A model generated the notes under the pieces. The model was not told the DNA's origin and ran no database searches. It saw nothing but the letters and a program-made list of their open reading frames with translations. Below, piece after piece: positions 15,315-25,205 of a stretch of 64,000 bases of DNA. The translations under genes were made by a program, and so were the position numbers. Each line of letters begins with the position of its first letter. Position 1 is the stretch's first letter. The DNA comes from Pseudomonadota bacterium (lineage in GTDB: Bacteria > Pseudomonadota > Gammaproteobacteria > Burkholderiales > Burkholderiaceae_C), in contig JAKOYD010000107.1 of assembly GCA_029780695.1 (NCBI GenBank), forward strand, positions 1 through 64,000, written 5' to 3'.

Positions 15315-16034
15315 ATGGAGATGGCATTGCCCGAGAGTCAATGGTGGGGTGCGCGCCGCAGCGCATCGGCGCGCGGTCGCCCGTGGCGGCGGCGCCTGGC
15401 GTCGCTGCTGACCGAGCTGCGCATCGACGTCGACTTCCAGATGCCCGGCCGCCCGGTGGCCGACGAACTGGCGCGGTTGAACGAGCGCCTGCGCACGCCG
15501 GGCGACGCGCTGAACGGGCTGCCGCGCGTGTCGCTCGGCGACGGGCGCTTCGAGCTGCGCTGGCGAGAAGCCGATGGCGAGCTGTTCGTCTACGTGATGG
15601 ACGTGACCGCGCGGCGCCTGGCCGGCACCACCGTGTTCAACCGCCTGGTGGAGCTGAACCGCCGCGCCGACCGCCACCTGCGCTCGCCCCATTCGCGCTA
15701 TGGCGACGCCTACCAGCGGCGCGGCCTGGCCAGCGCGGTCTACCGCTGGCAACTGGATGCCGGCCAGTGCCTGATCAGCGGCGCTCGCCAGTCGCCCGGG
15801 GCGCACGCGCTGTGGCGCTCGCTGGGCCAGCACTACGCGTGGGGCTACGTCACCATCGAGCCGGATAAATCGCTGCGCTGGCTGGGCACCTCGGTGCCCG
15901 AAGCGGTGCAGGACGCGCTCCACACCCGGCTGGTGATGCTGGGGCGCGGCTGGACGCTGGCGCGGCTGGCCCAGGCCGCCGGCCTGCGCGACGTCGCGGA
16001 CGCATGCGAGCGCGCCGAGCCGCAGGCGCACTAA
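15315..16034 (+). CDS. Hypothetical protein, possible acetyltransferase-like fold
   Basis: 239-residue cytosolic protein without a recognised family. AAAGGAGAGG sits five bases before ATG 15315, the best ribosome site in the area. Residues about 85-190 (ELFVYVMDVTARRLAGTTVF...YGDAYQRRGLASAVYRWQLDAGQCLISGARQSPGAHALW) recall the acceptor half of some GNAT-like proteins, where 'xRRGLAxxxY' precedes a conserved Q/S-x-x-G-x-x-LW. That resemblance is weak. The C-terminal end could be a helical DNA- or partner-binding segment. It is convergent with yaeQ. No function is claimed. Confidence 0.6.
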   Translation: MEMALPESQWWGARRSASARGRPWRRRLASLLTELRIDVDFQMPGRPVADELARLNERLRTPGDALNGLPRVSLGDGRFELRWREADGELFVYVMDVTARRLAGTTVFNRLVELNRRADRHLRSPHSRYGDAYQRRGLASAVYRWQLDAGQCLISGARQSPGAHALWRSLGQHYAWGYVTIEPDKSLRWLGTSVPEAVQDALHTRLVMLGRGWTLARLAQAAGLRDVADACERAEPQAH

Positions 16035-16059
16035 CCGCGCGCAGCCGCGCCTAGGAGCC

Positions 16060-16623
16060 CTATTTCCAGCGCACCGGCTCGGTCGTCACGCTGTTGCCGT
16101 CCTCCGACGCCAGGGTGAGTTGACCTTCCTGCAACGTGGCCGACAGCTGCATGCCGCGCGCGGCCAGCCGGGCCAGCGCCTGCGCGTCGGCGGCCGGCAG
16201 GCGCCACACGGCCAGCCGGTCCAGGCGCGACAGCTTGCCCTCGATACCGCGCCACCACACGTCGGCGGCCGGGCCATAGGCGTAGACGATCACCGCGTCC
16301 GCCTTCGAGCACGCCTTGGCCAGCGCCTTGTCGTCCGGCTGGCCGACTTCGATCCACAGCCGTGTGCGGCCGGTGAAGTCGACCAGCTGCACGTCAGGCT
16401 CGTCGGGGCTGGACAGGCCGGCGCCAAAGCCGATGCGCGCGTCGCCGCCGCACAAGTCCTGCACCTGGTGCGCGTTGAGCGCCAGCGCGGCCAGCCGCAC
16501 CATCATGCGCTCGTCGGTTTCGCTGGGGTGGCGCGCCAGCGTCAGCGCGTGGTCGGCGTAGCAGCCGTGGTCGATGTCGGCCAGCTGCAGGTCGGCCTTG
16601 AAGACGGTGGATTTGAGGGCCAT
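16060..16623 (-). CDS. yaeQ: YaeQ family protein
   Basis: 187-residue cytosolic protein of the YaeQ family, which has a PD-(D/E)XK nuclease-like fold without proven nuclease activity. Recognised by MALKSTVFKADLQLADIDHGCYADHALTLARHPSETDERMMVRLAALAL at the start, then PDVQLVDFTGRTRLWIEVGQPD and the KACSKADAVIVYAYG segment. ATG 16623 begins at the usual family start. It has been linked genetically to transcription elongation in enterobacteria, but its role is not settled. Divergent from the carbonic anhydrase gene. Confidence 0.9.
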   Translation of the reverse strand: MALKSTVFKADLQLADIDHGCYADHALTLARHPSETDERMMVRLAALALNAHQVQDLCGGDARIGFGAGLSSPDEPDVQLVDFTGRTRLWIEVGQPDDKALAKACSKADAVIVYAYGPAADVWWRGIEGKLSRLDRLAVWRLPAADAQALARLAARGMQLSATLQEGQLTLASEDGNSVTTEPVRWK

Positions 16624-16752
16624 GAGGTTGCTGCCATGAAACAAGGGCACGCCGGCCAGACGAGCGGCGGACCGGGCAGCGATTATGGCTGGCGCAGCCC
16701 TGGACCAGCGGCCAAAAACGCTGGCACCTTTTTGGTGCAAAACGCGGTGACA

Positions 16753-16768
16753 CTTGACGTTGGTCAAG
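16753..16768. promoter_or_regulatory. FNR/CRP-type dyad upstream of the carbonic anhydrase
   Basis: CTTGACGTTGGTCAAG is a perfect 6-4-6 inverted repeat. The TTGAC-N4-GTCAA core matches the half-site spacing of FNR/FixK-type regulators (TTGAT-N4-ATCAA) with symmetrical changes. It is 94 bp upstream of the carbonic anhydrase start in the intergenic region shared with yaeQ. Binding is inferred from sequence alone. Confidence 0.4.
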
Positions 16769-16861
16769 AGCCAAGGGCGGCGGCGCCCCTACATTGCGCC
16801 GGTGCGCGCATGCGCCCCAGGCCGGCGCGCGCACGTTCAACCACCTTGAGGAGACAGCACC

Positions 16862-17569
16862 TTGAAACGTCGTGATGCATTGCGTGCCGCCGCCATCGGC
16901 TCGGCCGCCCTGACCGCCGCCCTGGCCGCGCGCGCGCAAGACGCCTGCGCGGTTTTCACGCCCGAACTGCAGTCCAGCCTGACGCCCGAGCAGGCGTTGC
17001 AGCGCCTGCAGGAGGGCAATGCGCGCTTCGTCAGCGGGCGCACCGTCAACTGCGACCTGATGCGCCAGGTAAAAGACACCAGCAAGGGCCAGGCGCCGTT
17101 TGCCGCCATCGTGGGCTGCATCGACAGCCGCGTGCCGCCCGAGCTGGTGTTCGACCAGCGCATTGGCGACGTGTTCGCGGCCCGCATTGCCGGCAATTTC
17201 GTCAACGAAGACATTCTGGGCAGCCTGGAATTCGCCTGCAAGGTGGCCGGCTCCAAGCTGATCGTGGTGTTGGGCCACACCGAATGCGGCGCCATCAAGG
17301 GCGCGGTGGACGACGTCAAGCTGGGCAACCTGACCGGCATGCTGGCCAAGATTCGCCCGTCGCTGGAAAGGCTGGACTACACGGGCGTGAAAAGCTCCAA
17401 GAACAAGGAACTGGTGCAGAAAGTGGCCGACCGCAACGTGCTGGACGCCACGCGCACGATCCGCGACAAGAGCCCCGTGCTGGCCGAATTGATGGACGCC
17501 GGCAAGCTCAAGGTGGTGGGCGCCATGCACGATATCGGCACCGGCCGCGTCAGCTGGCAAGTCGGCTGA
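16862..17569 (+). CDS. Exported beta-class carbonic anhydrase
   Basis: 235-residue zinc enzyme converting CO2 to bicarbonate. The metal and catalytic set is intact: Cys86, Asp88 and Arg90 in GCIDSR, then His139 and Cys142 in GHTECGA. It begins MKRRDALRAAAIGSAALTAALAARAQ, a twin-arginine-like signal peptide (RR at 3-4) with an AxA-type cleavage site near 24-26. The enzyme should therefore act in the periplasm, unlike the cytosolic housekeeping form. The start is TTG 16862 behind TTGAGGAGACAGCACC, a strong ribosome site; no ATG fits. It stands alone between a candidate FNR-type dyad and a terminator. Confidence 0.9.
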   Translation: MKRRDALRAAAIGSAALTAALAARAQDACAVFTPELQSSLTPEQALQRLQEGNARFVSGRTVNCDLMRQVKDTSKGQAPFAAIVGCIDSRVPPELVFDQRIGDVFAARIAGNFVNEDILGSLEFACKVAGSKLIVVLGHTECGAIKGAVDDVKLGNLTGMLAKIRPSLERLDYTGVKSSKNKELVQKVADRNVLDATRTIRDKSPVLAELMDAGKLKVVGAMHDIGTGRVSWQVG

Positions 17570-17640
17570 TGGGCGCCAGCGGCCCGGCCCGGCACGCACG
17601 GGCCGCCACGCGCGTGGCAGGCGGGCCGACACCCTGTGTG

Positions 17641-17697
17641 CTTTTATTTTTATAGCAATATGCGCAGGCCCAGCAAGCGCTGGGCACGCTTTTTTGC
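17641..17697 (+). terminator. Terminator formed from a palindromic element (copy E)
   Basis: CCCAGC-AAGC-GCTGGG (17669-17684) folds to a 6-bp hairpin and is followed after five bases by T6 (17690-17695). The flanks (TTTTTATAGCAATATGCGC) show that it is a copy of the dispersed palindromic element. It probably ends the carbonic anhydrase transcript. Confidence 0.65.
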
Positions 17698-17722
17698 AAG
17701 CTGCGCGCCGCTGGCCGGGTTG

Positions 17723-19213
<1,491 letters not shown>

Positions 19214-19250
19214 TCAGCCCAGCCGACTGCCGCACAACCACCCACCACCC

Positions 19251-19880
19251 ATGTCCATCCGTTTGATTGGCGCCGTGACCAGCCCTTACGTGCGCAAGGT
19301 GCGCGTGGTGCTGGCTGAGAAAAAGCTCGACTACCGCTTCGTGCCCGAAAACGTGTGGGCCGACGACACGCAAATCGCCGCCGCCAACCCGCTGGGCAAG
19401 GTGCCCTGCCTGGTGATGGACGGACAGGACGCCATTTTCGATTCGCGCGTGATCGTCGAATACCTCGACACCCTGTCGCCCGTGGGCAAGCTGATCCCGG
19501 CGTCGGGCCGCCAGCGGGTCGAAGTCAAGACCTGGGAAGCGCTGGCCGACGGTCTGCTGGACGCGTCCGTGCTGGCGCGGCTGGAGCGCACCTGGCCCGG
19601 CCGCACCGACGAGCAGCGCAGCCCCGCCTGGATCGAGCGGCAAATGCGCAAGGTAGACGACGCCTTGGCCGCCATGAGCGCCGGCCTGGGCGACAAGCCG
19701 TGGTGCTCGGCCGGCGTGCACCTGACGCTCGCCGACATCGCGGTCGGCTGCGCATTGGGTTACCTGGACTTCCGCTTTCCTGAACTCGACTGGCGCGCCC
19801 GCCACGCCAACCTGGCCCGCCTGCTGGACGAGCGCCTGATGCAGCGCGCCAGCTTTGCGGAAACAGTGCCATCCGCCTGA
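19251..19880 (+). CDS. Glutathione S-transferase family protein
   Basis: 209-residue GST. The N-terminal thioredoxin-like domain (MSIRLIGAVTSPYVRKVRVVLAEKKLDY) carries the SPYVRKV motif seen in YibF/zeta-like bacterial GSTs, in which Ser or the following residues contact glutathione. LGKVPCLVMDG (cis-Pro) and FDSRVIVEYLD complete the site. The C-terminal helical domain includes SAGVHLTLADIAVGCALGYLDFRF. ATG 19251 follows a TAGAAT -10-like hexamer at 19196-19201 closely, implying a short 5' leader. Divergent from purB. The substrate is unknown. Confidence 0.87.
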   Translation: MSIRLIGAVTSPYVRKVRVVLAEKKLDYRFVPENVWADDTQIAAANPLGKVPCLVMDGQDAIFDSRVIVEYLDTLSPVGKLIPASGRQRVEVKTWEALADGLLDASVLARLERTWPGRTDEQRSPAWIERQMRKVDDALAAMSAGLGDKPWCSAGVHLTLADIAVGCALGYLDFRFPELDWRARHANLARLLDERLMQRASFAETVPSA

Positions 19881-20019
19881 GGCGCGGTCGCGCCTTTCCC
19901 CTTCTGACTTCGTGTGAAGCGGGACCACGCCAGCGGCCGGGCCAGCCCGTTGCGCGGCGTTTGCCGCGTGGCCTGCTGCGCGGCGCCTTGCGGCAGAGTC
20001 ACGCACCGCACCTGACCCA

Positions 20020-20057
20020 AAAAGAAGCGCCGCCGGGGCACTGGGCCCGGGCGGCGC
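20020..20057 (-). terminator. Rho-independent terminator, minus strand
   Basis: GCGCCGCC (20027-20034) pairs with GGCGGCGC (20050-20057) in an 8-bp all-GC stem. On the minus strand it is followed by TTCTTTTT. It is the first strong terminator downstream of the ferritin-like gene and of the CCUCC-loop hairpin. Confidence 0.75.
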
Positions 20058-20059
20058 GT

Positions 20060-20140
20060 TCAGCATAAAAAAGCTGCCGGAGCGACCTGAAGCGAAGGAG
20101 GAGGAGGGAGGGAGGAGGAAGTGCGCTTCAGGTGGTCGAT
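20060..20140 (-). ncRNA. Candidate small RNA or 3'UTR hairpin with CCUCC-rich loop
   Basis: Positions 20083-20094 and 20124-20138 pair as a 12-bp stem with a 3-nt bulge. The 29-nt loop reads, on the minus strand, as repeated CCTCC units (for example TTCCTCCTCCCTCC), which are complementary to Shine-Dalgarno sequences. A T6 tract follows ten bases beyond the stem, and a strong terminator lies about 25 bp further on. Small RNAs that expose anti-Shine-Dalgarno loops are known in proteobacteria. Here it could be a separate RNA or the processed 3' end of the ferritin-like mRNA. Read on the plus strand, the same loop is a run of GGAGG. Confidence 0.45.
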
Positions 20141-20308
20141 GGCTCTAAGCCTTCAAGGCTCGGCAGCGTCAATGGCGTTGGGAATCATGGCTTCCATCAC
20201 GCTTGGTATGAACCCGGCGCGGCACTGGAGTTCCGTGCACGCCGCCGCCAAGGCGTAAGCAAGTGTGAGCCTGGCCGAATGCATGGCGCTAAAGCGTGCG
20301 GCGCGGCC

Positions 20309-20863
20309 TTACAGCGCCAGCCAGGTTTTGAGTTCTTCGGCGTGCTCCTGCTCGTCGTTCAGGATTTCTTCCACCAGGCGCCGGGTGGTCGGGTCCTTGT
20401 CGCCGATCAAGTCCACCATCTGGCTGTAGGCCTCGATGGCCACGCGCTCGGCGATCAGGTTGGCGCGGATCATTTCCTTCAAGTCGTTCGAATCGTTGTA
20501 GTCGGCGTGGCTGCGCTCCAGCAGCGTGGCGGGGTTGAAGTCCGGCTCGCCACCCAGTTGCGTGATGCGTTCGGCAATGCGGTCGGCGTGGCCTTGCTCT
20601 TCCTGCGCGTGCACCAGAAATTCTTCGGCGATGGCCGGCGATGCCAGCCCGTCGGCCATGTAGTGGTGGCGCTTGTAGCGCAGCACGCACACCAGTTCGG
20701 TGGCCAGAGACCCGTTCAGCAGGTCGATGATGTCCTTGACCCAGGGCCCGTCGTTGTGCGGCGTGACGGCGCCGTCGTCCAGGCTGGACTTGGCCTTTTT
20801 CAGCGCTTCTTCGTTCAGCACCAGTCGGTCGCTGGAGGGTTTGTTCTCGGTTTTCGATGCCAT
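20309..20863 (-). CDS. Ferritin-like / bacterioferritin-family protein
   Basis: 184-residue four-helix ferritin-like protein. Diiron ligands are recognisable: Glu in NGSLATELVCVLRYKRHHYMADG, Glu and His in HAQEEQGHADRI, then Glu in IAERVAIEAYSQM and EILNDEQEHAEEL. It is longer than bacterioferritin at the N-terminus (MASKTENKPSSDRLVLNEEALKKAKSSLDDGAVTPHNDGPWVKD), where an extra helix is likely. Iron storage or oxidative protection is the family role; this variant has no experimental counterpart known to me. ATG 20863 has no strong ribosome site, although GAAAGAC lies upstream. The transcript probably ends at the 20020-20057 terminator. Confidence 0.85.
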   Translation of the reverse strand: MASKTENKPSSDRLVLNEEALKKAKSSLDDGAVTPHNDGPWVKDIIDLLNGSLATELVCVLRYKRHHYMADGLASPAIAEEFLVHAQEEQGHADRIAERITQLGGEPDFNPATLLERSHADYNDSNDLKEMIRANLIAERVAIEAYSQMVDLIGDKDPTTRRLVEEILNDEQEHAEELKTWLAL

Positions 20864-21019
20864 GGCAGTCTTTCCGTCTTGATCGTTGGTTTGACACACA
20901 TCCCGCGCGGCGGGAACGCTGTTGAACCTTATCGGCCACGCCGCCCGGGCGTTAGCGGCGGTCACGCCCTCACGCTGTCAGCGGCTGCCTACGCGCTGCA
21001 CGCGCGGCTGGCAGCAAAA

Positions 21020-21052
21020 CGCCTCAAGCTATTAATTTTGCAGCTTGAGGCG
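21020..21052. repeat. Perfect 11-bp inverted repeat (palindromic element variant, copy F)
   Basis: CGCCTCAAGCT (21020-21030) and AGCTTGAGGCG (21042-21052) are perfectly complementary around an AT-rich loop (ATTAATTTTGC). It lies in the gap between the ferritin-like gene and the following minus-strand gene. It could also act as a transcription terminator or mRNA end. Confidence 0.7.
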
Positions 21053-21088
21053 CTTTGTGGGCCTGCGTAAACAGGCATTTCAATGATC

Positions 21089-21110
21089 AAAAAAGGCGCC
21101 AGAAGGCACC
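21089..21110 (-). terminator. Rho-independent terminator of the 21120-21617 gene
   Basis: On the minus strand GGTGCC-TTCT-GGCGCC forms a 6-bp stem with one G-T pair, followed directly by T6. It starts ten bases after the stop codon of the upstream minus-strand gene. Confidence 0.8.
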
Positions 21111-21119
21111 ACGTGTGCG

Positions 21120-21617
21120 TCAGCGCACCAGGCTCTGCTTCATGCGGGCCAGGGCGATCATCAGCGCGCCGGCGCCCAGCGTCTTGACCAGTTCGGGGTG
21201 CTCGGCGTAGAAGCTGCTCATGCGGTCGAACACGCCGGGCTCGTCGGCGCTGCGCGCGGTGGTGACGACGTCGCGCACCTGATCGGGCGTGATCGTCGTG
21301 GCCTTGTCGACCGGCACCAGGGGCGTGTCGCGGCCTTCGTGGCCGGCCAGCACGCCGCCGGCCACGCCGGCCAAGGCGCCGGGGCCGAGCTTTTCGGTCA
21401 GCGTGTTCAGGATCGCGGCGCGCTGCTCGGGCGAGGCCTTGTCGAACATGTCGGCCACGATTTGCGACAGTTGCGGTGTTTCCTTGGAGCGCAGGGCTTC
21501 GCCCACGCCGGTCTTGAGATCGTCGCGCGAGGCCTCGCGGGTGATCTGGTCGATCTGTTGCGGCTCGGGGGCGCGGGCGTTGTTCAGAACCTGTTGCAGC
21601 ACGTCGATGAGGGCCAT
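21120..21617 (-). CDS. Conserved hypothetical protein, hydrophobic C-terminus
   Basis: 165-residue protein of unknown family. It opens MALIDVLQQVLNNARAPEPQQIDQITREASRDDLKTGVGEALRSKETPQLSQIVADMFDKASPEQRAAILNTLTEKLGPGALAGVAGG: amphipathic helices followed by a glycine/alanine-rich hinge. The acidic middle (residues about 95-130) leads to a moderately hydrophobic C-terminal helix (LVKTLGAGALMIALARM). The composition suggests an envelope- or stress-related small protein, but nothing specific can be claimed. GGAAGAC precedes ATG 21617, and a textbook terminator follows the stop, so it is a real monocistronic gene. Confidence 0.7.
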   Translation of the reverse strand: MALIDVLQQVLNNARAPEPQQIDQITREASRDDLKTGVGEALRSKETPQLSQIVADMFDKASPEQRAAILNTLTEKLGPGALAGVAGGVLAGHEGRDTPLVPVDKATTITPDQVRDVVTTARSADEPGVFDRMSSFYAEHPELVKTLGAGALMIALARMKQSLVR

Positions 21618-21801
21618 GGCGTCTTCCTTTGCGGATGGGTGAATAGACAAGCCCCGCATGCTAGCGTGGGCGCAAGACGGCAACCACCCCAGGCGCGCAG
21701 GACGCGGCGTTGTCCGACACGGCGGGCGGGCGCGGCGCCATCGGCTTGCCAGTCCTAGAATGCGCGCTCACCACTGTCCCTCTCTCGAACAGGATGACGC
21801 G

Positions 21802-24111
21802 ATGACCCCGGGCGACCCCACCTCCACCGAAGACAAACGTGCCGAGCTGCGCCGCGCCGCGCTGGACTATCACGAGCATCCGGTGCCCGGCAAGATCGCC
21901 GTGACGCCGACCAAGCAGGTGGTCAACCAGTACGAACTGGCGCTGGCTTACTCGCCCGGCGTGGCGTTTCCGTGCGAGGAAATCGTGGCCGACCCGGCCG
22001 CGGCCTTCAAGTACACCGCGCGCGGCAACCTGGTGGGCGTGGTGACCAACGGCACCGCCGTGCTGGGCCTGGGCGACATCGGCCCGCTGGCGGGCAAGCC
22101 GGTGATGGAAGGCAAGGGCGTGCTGTTCAAGAAGTTCTCGGGCATCGACGTGTTCGACATCGAGATCGACGAGAAAGACCCGGACAAGCTGGTCGAGATC
22201 ATCGCCGCGCTGGAGCCCACCTTCGGCGGCATCAACCTGGAGGACATTAAGGCGCCGGAGTGCTTCTACGTCGAGCGCAAGTTGCGCGAGCGCATGAAGA
22301 TTCCCGTCTTCCACGACGACCAGCACGGCACCGCCATCGTGGTGGGCGCGGCGGTGGTTAACGGGCTGAAGGTGGTCGGCAAGCCGATCGAGCAGGTCAA
22401 GCTGGTGGTGTCCGGCGCGGGCGCGGCGGCGCTGGCCTGCACCGGGCTGCTGGTCAAGCTGGGCGTGCGGCGCGAGAACGTGTGGGTGACCGACATCAAA
22501 GGCCTGGTGTACGAAGGCCGCACCGAACTGATGGACCCGGACAAGGCCGTCTACGCGCAAAAGACCCACCTGCGCACGCTGGCCGAGGTGATCGACGGCG
22601 CGGATATCTTTCTGGGCCTGTCGGCCGGCGGCGTGCTCAAGCCCGACATGGTGGCGCGCATGGCGCCGCGCCCGCTGGTGCTGGCGCTGGCCAACCCGCA
22701 CCCCGAAATCATGCCGGAGCAGGTCAAGGCCGTGCGCGACGACGCGCTGATCGCCACCGGCCGCACCGACTACCCCAACCAGGTCAACAACGTCCTGTGC
22801 TTTCCGTACATCTTTCGGGGCGCGCTGGACTGCGGCGCCACCACCATCAACGACGAGATGGGCATCGCCGCCGTGCATGCCATCGCCGATCTGGCGCAGG
22901 CCGAGCAGAGCGAGGTGGTGGCGCGCGCCTATGTGGGGCATTCGCTGTCGTTCGGTCCGGAATACCTGATCCCCAAGCCGTTCGATCCGCGCCTGATGAT
23001 GATCGTGGCGCCAGCGGTGGCCAAGGCCGCAGCCGCCAGCGGCGTGGCCAAGCGGCCCATCGCCGACCTGGAAGCCTATCGGCAGCAGCTGGAAACCTTC
23101 GTCTATGCGTCCGGCACCACCATGAAGCCGATCATCGCCGCCGCCCGGGCGGCGACGAAAAAGCGCGTGTGCTATGCCGAGGGCGAGGAAGAGCGCGTGC
23201 TGCGCGCCGCGCAGATCGTGGTCGACGAGCAGCTGGCCCGCCCCACGCTGATCGGCCGCCCTGACATCATCGCCCAGCGCGTCGAGAAATTCGGCCTGCG
23301 CCTGAAGGAGGGCGCCGACTACGACGTGGTGAACGTCGAGCACGACGAGCGCTACAAGGAGCTGTGGACGACCTACCACCAGCTGACCCGGCGCCAGGGC
23401 ATCACGGTGCCCATCGCCAAGATCGAGATGCGCCGGCGCCTGTCGCTGATCGGCGCGATGCTGCTGCGCCGCGGCGACGTGGACGGCCTGATCTGCGGCA
23501 CCTGGGGCACCAACCAGATGCACCTGACCTACATCGACCAGGTCATCGGCAAGAAGCCCGGCGTGCGCACCTACGCGGCGATGAACGCGTTGATGCTGCC
23601 CGGCCGCCAGCTGTTCATGGTCGACACGCACATCAACCACGACCCCACGGCCGAGCAGCTGGCCGAGATCACCGTCATGGCGGCGCACGAGATGATGCGC
23701 TTTGGCATCAAGCCCAAGGCGGCGCTGCTGTCGCACTCCAACTTCGGCTCGTCCAACCAGCCCAGCGCCGTCAAGATGCGCCAAGCCCTGGCCCTGGTGC
23801 AGCAGCAGGCGCCCTGGCTGCAGGTGGACGGCGAAATGCACGGCGACGTGGCGCTGGATGCCAGCCAGCGCAAGGCCGTCATGCCCGACAGCCCGCTGAT
23901 CGGCGACGCCAACCTGCTGGTCATGCCCAACATGGACGCCGCCAACATCGCCTACAACCTGCTGAAAGTGGCCGCTGGCGGCAACATCGCCATCGGCCCG
24001 GTGCTGCTGGGCGCGGCCAAACCGGTGCACATCCTCACGGCCAGCACCACGGTACGGCGCATCGTCAACATGACGGCGCTCACCGTGGCCGATGCCAATG
24101 CGTCGCCATAA
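21802..24111 (+). CDS. maeB: NADP-dependent malic enzyme with C-terminal phosphotransacetylase-like domain
   Basis: 769-residue enzyme decarboxylating malate to pyruvate. Residues about 1-430 form the malic enzyme: [12 protein letters not shown], the metal-binding segment [23 protein letters not shown], the Rossmann motif [14 protein letters not shown] and [16 protein letters not shown]. Residues about 440-769 form the PTA-like domain ([35 protein letters not shown]...[15 protein letters not shown]), which usually acts in acetyl-CoA regulation rather than catalysis. The length matches E. coli MaeB. ATG 21802 follows AACAGGATG; a TAGAAT -10-like hexamer is at 21755-21760. Divergent from the hypothetical gene upstream. 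Confidence 0.95.
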   Translation: MTPGDPTSTEDKRAELRRAALDYHEHPVPGKIAVTPTKQVVNQYELALAYSPGVAFPCEEIVADPAAAFKYTARGNLVGVVTNGTAVLGLGDIGPLAGKPVMEGKGVLFKKFSGIDVFDIEIDEKDPDKLVEIIAALEPTFGGINLEDIKAPECFYVERKLRERMKIPVFHDDQHGTAIVVGAAVVNGLKVVGKPIEQVKLVVSGAGAAALACTGLLVKLGVRRENVWVTDIKGLVYEGRTELMDPDKAVYAQKTHLRTLAEVIDGADIFLGLSAGGVLKPDMVARMAPRPLVLALANPHPEIMPEQVKAVRDDALIATGRTDYPNQVNNVLCFPYIFRGALDCGATTINDEMGIAAVHAIADLAQAEQSEVVARAYVGHSLSFGPEYLIPKPFDPRLMMIVAPAVAKAAAASGVAKRPIADLEAYRQQLETFVYASGTTMKPIIAAARAATKKRVCYAEGEEERVLRAAQIVVDEQLARPTLIGRPDIIAQRVEKFGLRLKEGADYDVVNVEHDERYKELWTTYHQLTRRQGITVPIAKIEMRRRLSLIGAMLLRRGDVDGLICGTWGTNQMHLTYIDQVIGKKPGVRTYAAMNALMLPGRQLFMVDTHINHDPTAEQLAEITVMAAHEMMRFGIKPKAALLSHSNFGSSNQPSAVKMRQALALVQQQAPWLQVDGEMHGDVALDASQRKAVMPDSPLIGDANLLVMPNMDAANIAYNLLKVAAGGNIAIGPVLLGAAKPVHILTASTTVRRIVNMTALTVADANASP

Positions 24112-24163
24112 TGGCGTCAACCAGAAAGTAAGCACCCGCCAACGTCAAGCATTTGCCGGCTCT

Positions 24164-24199
24164 CCGCATGCCTGTTTTTTAGGCAGGCACTTGCTTTTT
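24164..24199 (+). terminator. Possible terminator after maeB
   Basis: TGCCTG (24169-24174) and CAGGCA (24183-24188) can pair around a T-rich loop, followed by CTTGCTTTTTG. The stem is short, so this is a weak call. Confidence 0.35.
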
Positions 24200-24270
24200 G
24201 ATGGCCATTCGGTCACACTAGCGCCTTGGAATTTTCGGGTTAACCCGGAGGTTTCCGAAAGGTGTTTTTC

Positions 24271-24699
24271 ATGTTGCGAACAGCGGCATCGCATGCTGCC
24301 CGGTCGCCCCGGTTGATGATGGCAGCGCTGGTGCTGGCGGTTGCGCTCCCCGTAGCGGGAGCCGCCCAGGCGCGCGACCTGTGGTCATGGGGCTCGCGGG
24401 GCAGTGACGAATCCACCGTCGCGGTGGCGGACCTGCCCCTTCAGGGCCAGCAGACTTACCGGCTGATCCTGCAGGGCGGCCCGTTCCCTTACGACAAGGA
24501 TGGATCGGTGTTCGGCAACCGGGAGCGTCTGCTGCCGCGCGAGCGGCGCGGCTACTACCGCGAATACACCGTCGAAACCCCGCGTTCTCGTGATCGGGGT
24601 GCGCGCCGCATCATCTGCGGCGGTCGGCAACCCACCGCGCCCGAAGCCTGCTGGTATACGAGCGATCACTACTCTAGTTTCAGGAAGATCGTGCAATGA
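24271..24699 (+). CDS. Secreted barnase-like guanyl-specific ribonuclease
   Basis: 142-residue ribonuclease of the N1/T1/barnase family. The signal peptide (MLRTAASHAARSPRLMMAALVLAVALPVAGAAQARD) is cleaved near residue 34. The mature domain shows all family marks: GGPFPYDKDGSVFGNRE, the catalytic glutamate in GYYREYTVETP, the arginine in RGARRI and the catalytic histidine in TSDHYSSFRKI. An extra disulfide is possible (Cys in RIICGG and PEACW). ATG 24271 follows GAAAGG; GTG 24262 is an alternative with GGAGG 10 nt upstream. The stop overlaps the barstar start (ATGA), so toxin and inhibitor are translationally coupled. An extracellular nutrient or competition nuclease is the likely role. Confidence 0.9.
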   Translation: MLRTAASHAARSPRLMMAALVLAVALPVAGAAQARDLWSWGSRGSDESTVAVADLPLQGQQTYRLILQGGPFPYDKDGSVFGNRERLLPRERRGYYREYTVETPRSRDRGARRIICGGRQPTAPEACWYTSDHYSSFRKIVQ

Positions 24700-25205
24700 A
24701 AGCGTTTGAACAATTTCAGCCCGTCCCTGCTGTCGCCGCAGGCGCCGACCGGTTTTTGACTCCCAAGAAAGCAGCGGAGATGGATCAGCCACTTCGTCAA
24801 CCCCAGGAAACGCCGCTCAAGGGCGTGCGCACCAACATCGTGCAGTCGATCCGCGCCTTCCGCGTGCACGACCTGCAGGACGCGGCCTCGCAGCTGGGCC
24901 AGCACTTCCTGTACGCCAACCTGGCCAACGCCCAGACCAAGCAGGACGTGCTGGACATGATCGCCCAGCAGTTCACCTTCCCGGCGCACTTCGGCAAGAA
25001 TTTCGACGCGCTGTACGACTGCATGACCGACCCGCTGCACAAGTCGGGCCCGCAGCCCGGTTTCATCGTGGTGCTCGAATCCATCCCGGCGACGCCGAAA
25101 TTCGACAAGGAAGCGCGCGAGCAGCTGCTCGACATCTTCCGCGACGCGGCCGACTACTGGAACGACCGGAAGATACCGTTCAGGTGCTTCTATTCTTTTC
25201 TGTAG
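24696..25205 (+). CDS. Barstar-family ribonuclease inhibitor
   Basis: 169-residue intracellular inhibitor for the preceding secreted RNase. The barstar fold covers about residues 65-165: DLANAQTKQDVLDMIAQQFTFPAHFGKNFDALYDCMTDPL, which includes the FxFPxxxGxNxDAxxDxL signature whose acidic residues plug the nuclease active site, followed by GFIVVLESI and a C-terminal helix-strand. An unusual N-terminal extension of about 60 residues (MKAFEQFQPVPAVAAGADRFLTPKKAAEMDQPLRQP) precedes it. ATG 24780 inside the extension is a possible internal start but lacks a ribosome site. Gene order RNase-barstar with a 4-nt overlap is the classic arrangement. Confidence 0.9.
   Translation: MKAFEQFQPVPAVAAGADRFLTPKKAAEMDQPLRQPQETPLKGVRTNIVQSIRAFRVHDLQDAASQLGQHFLYANLANAQTKQDVLDMIAQQFTFPAHFGKNFDALYDCMTDPLHKSGPQPGFIVVLESIPATPKFDKEAREQLLDIFRDAADYWNDRKIPFRCFYSFL

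Noticed and set aside
20095..20123. The GGAGG run at the plus strand as a strong ribosome-binding site for a gene
   Set aside because: No start codon with a supported frame follows at suitable distance, and the run lies in the loop of a stem.
21661..24135. An 824-codon open frame antisense to the malic enzyme gene, and similar long antisense frames over putA, topB and plc
   Set aside because: High GC content with biased third positions removes stops from the opposite strand. The translations are rich in His, Arg, Gly and Ala, lack domains and ribosome sites, and lie over genes with complete catalytic motifs.
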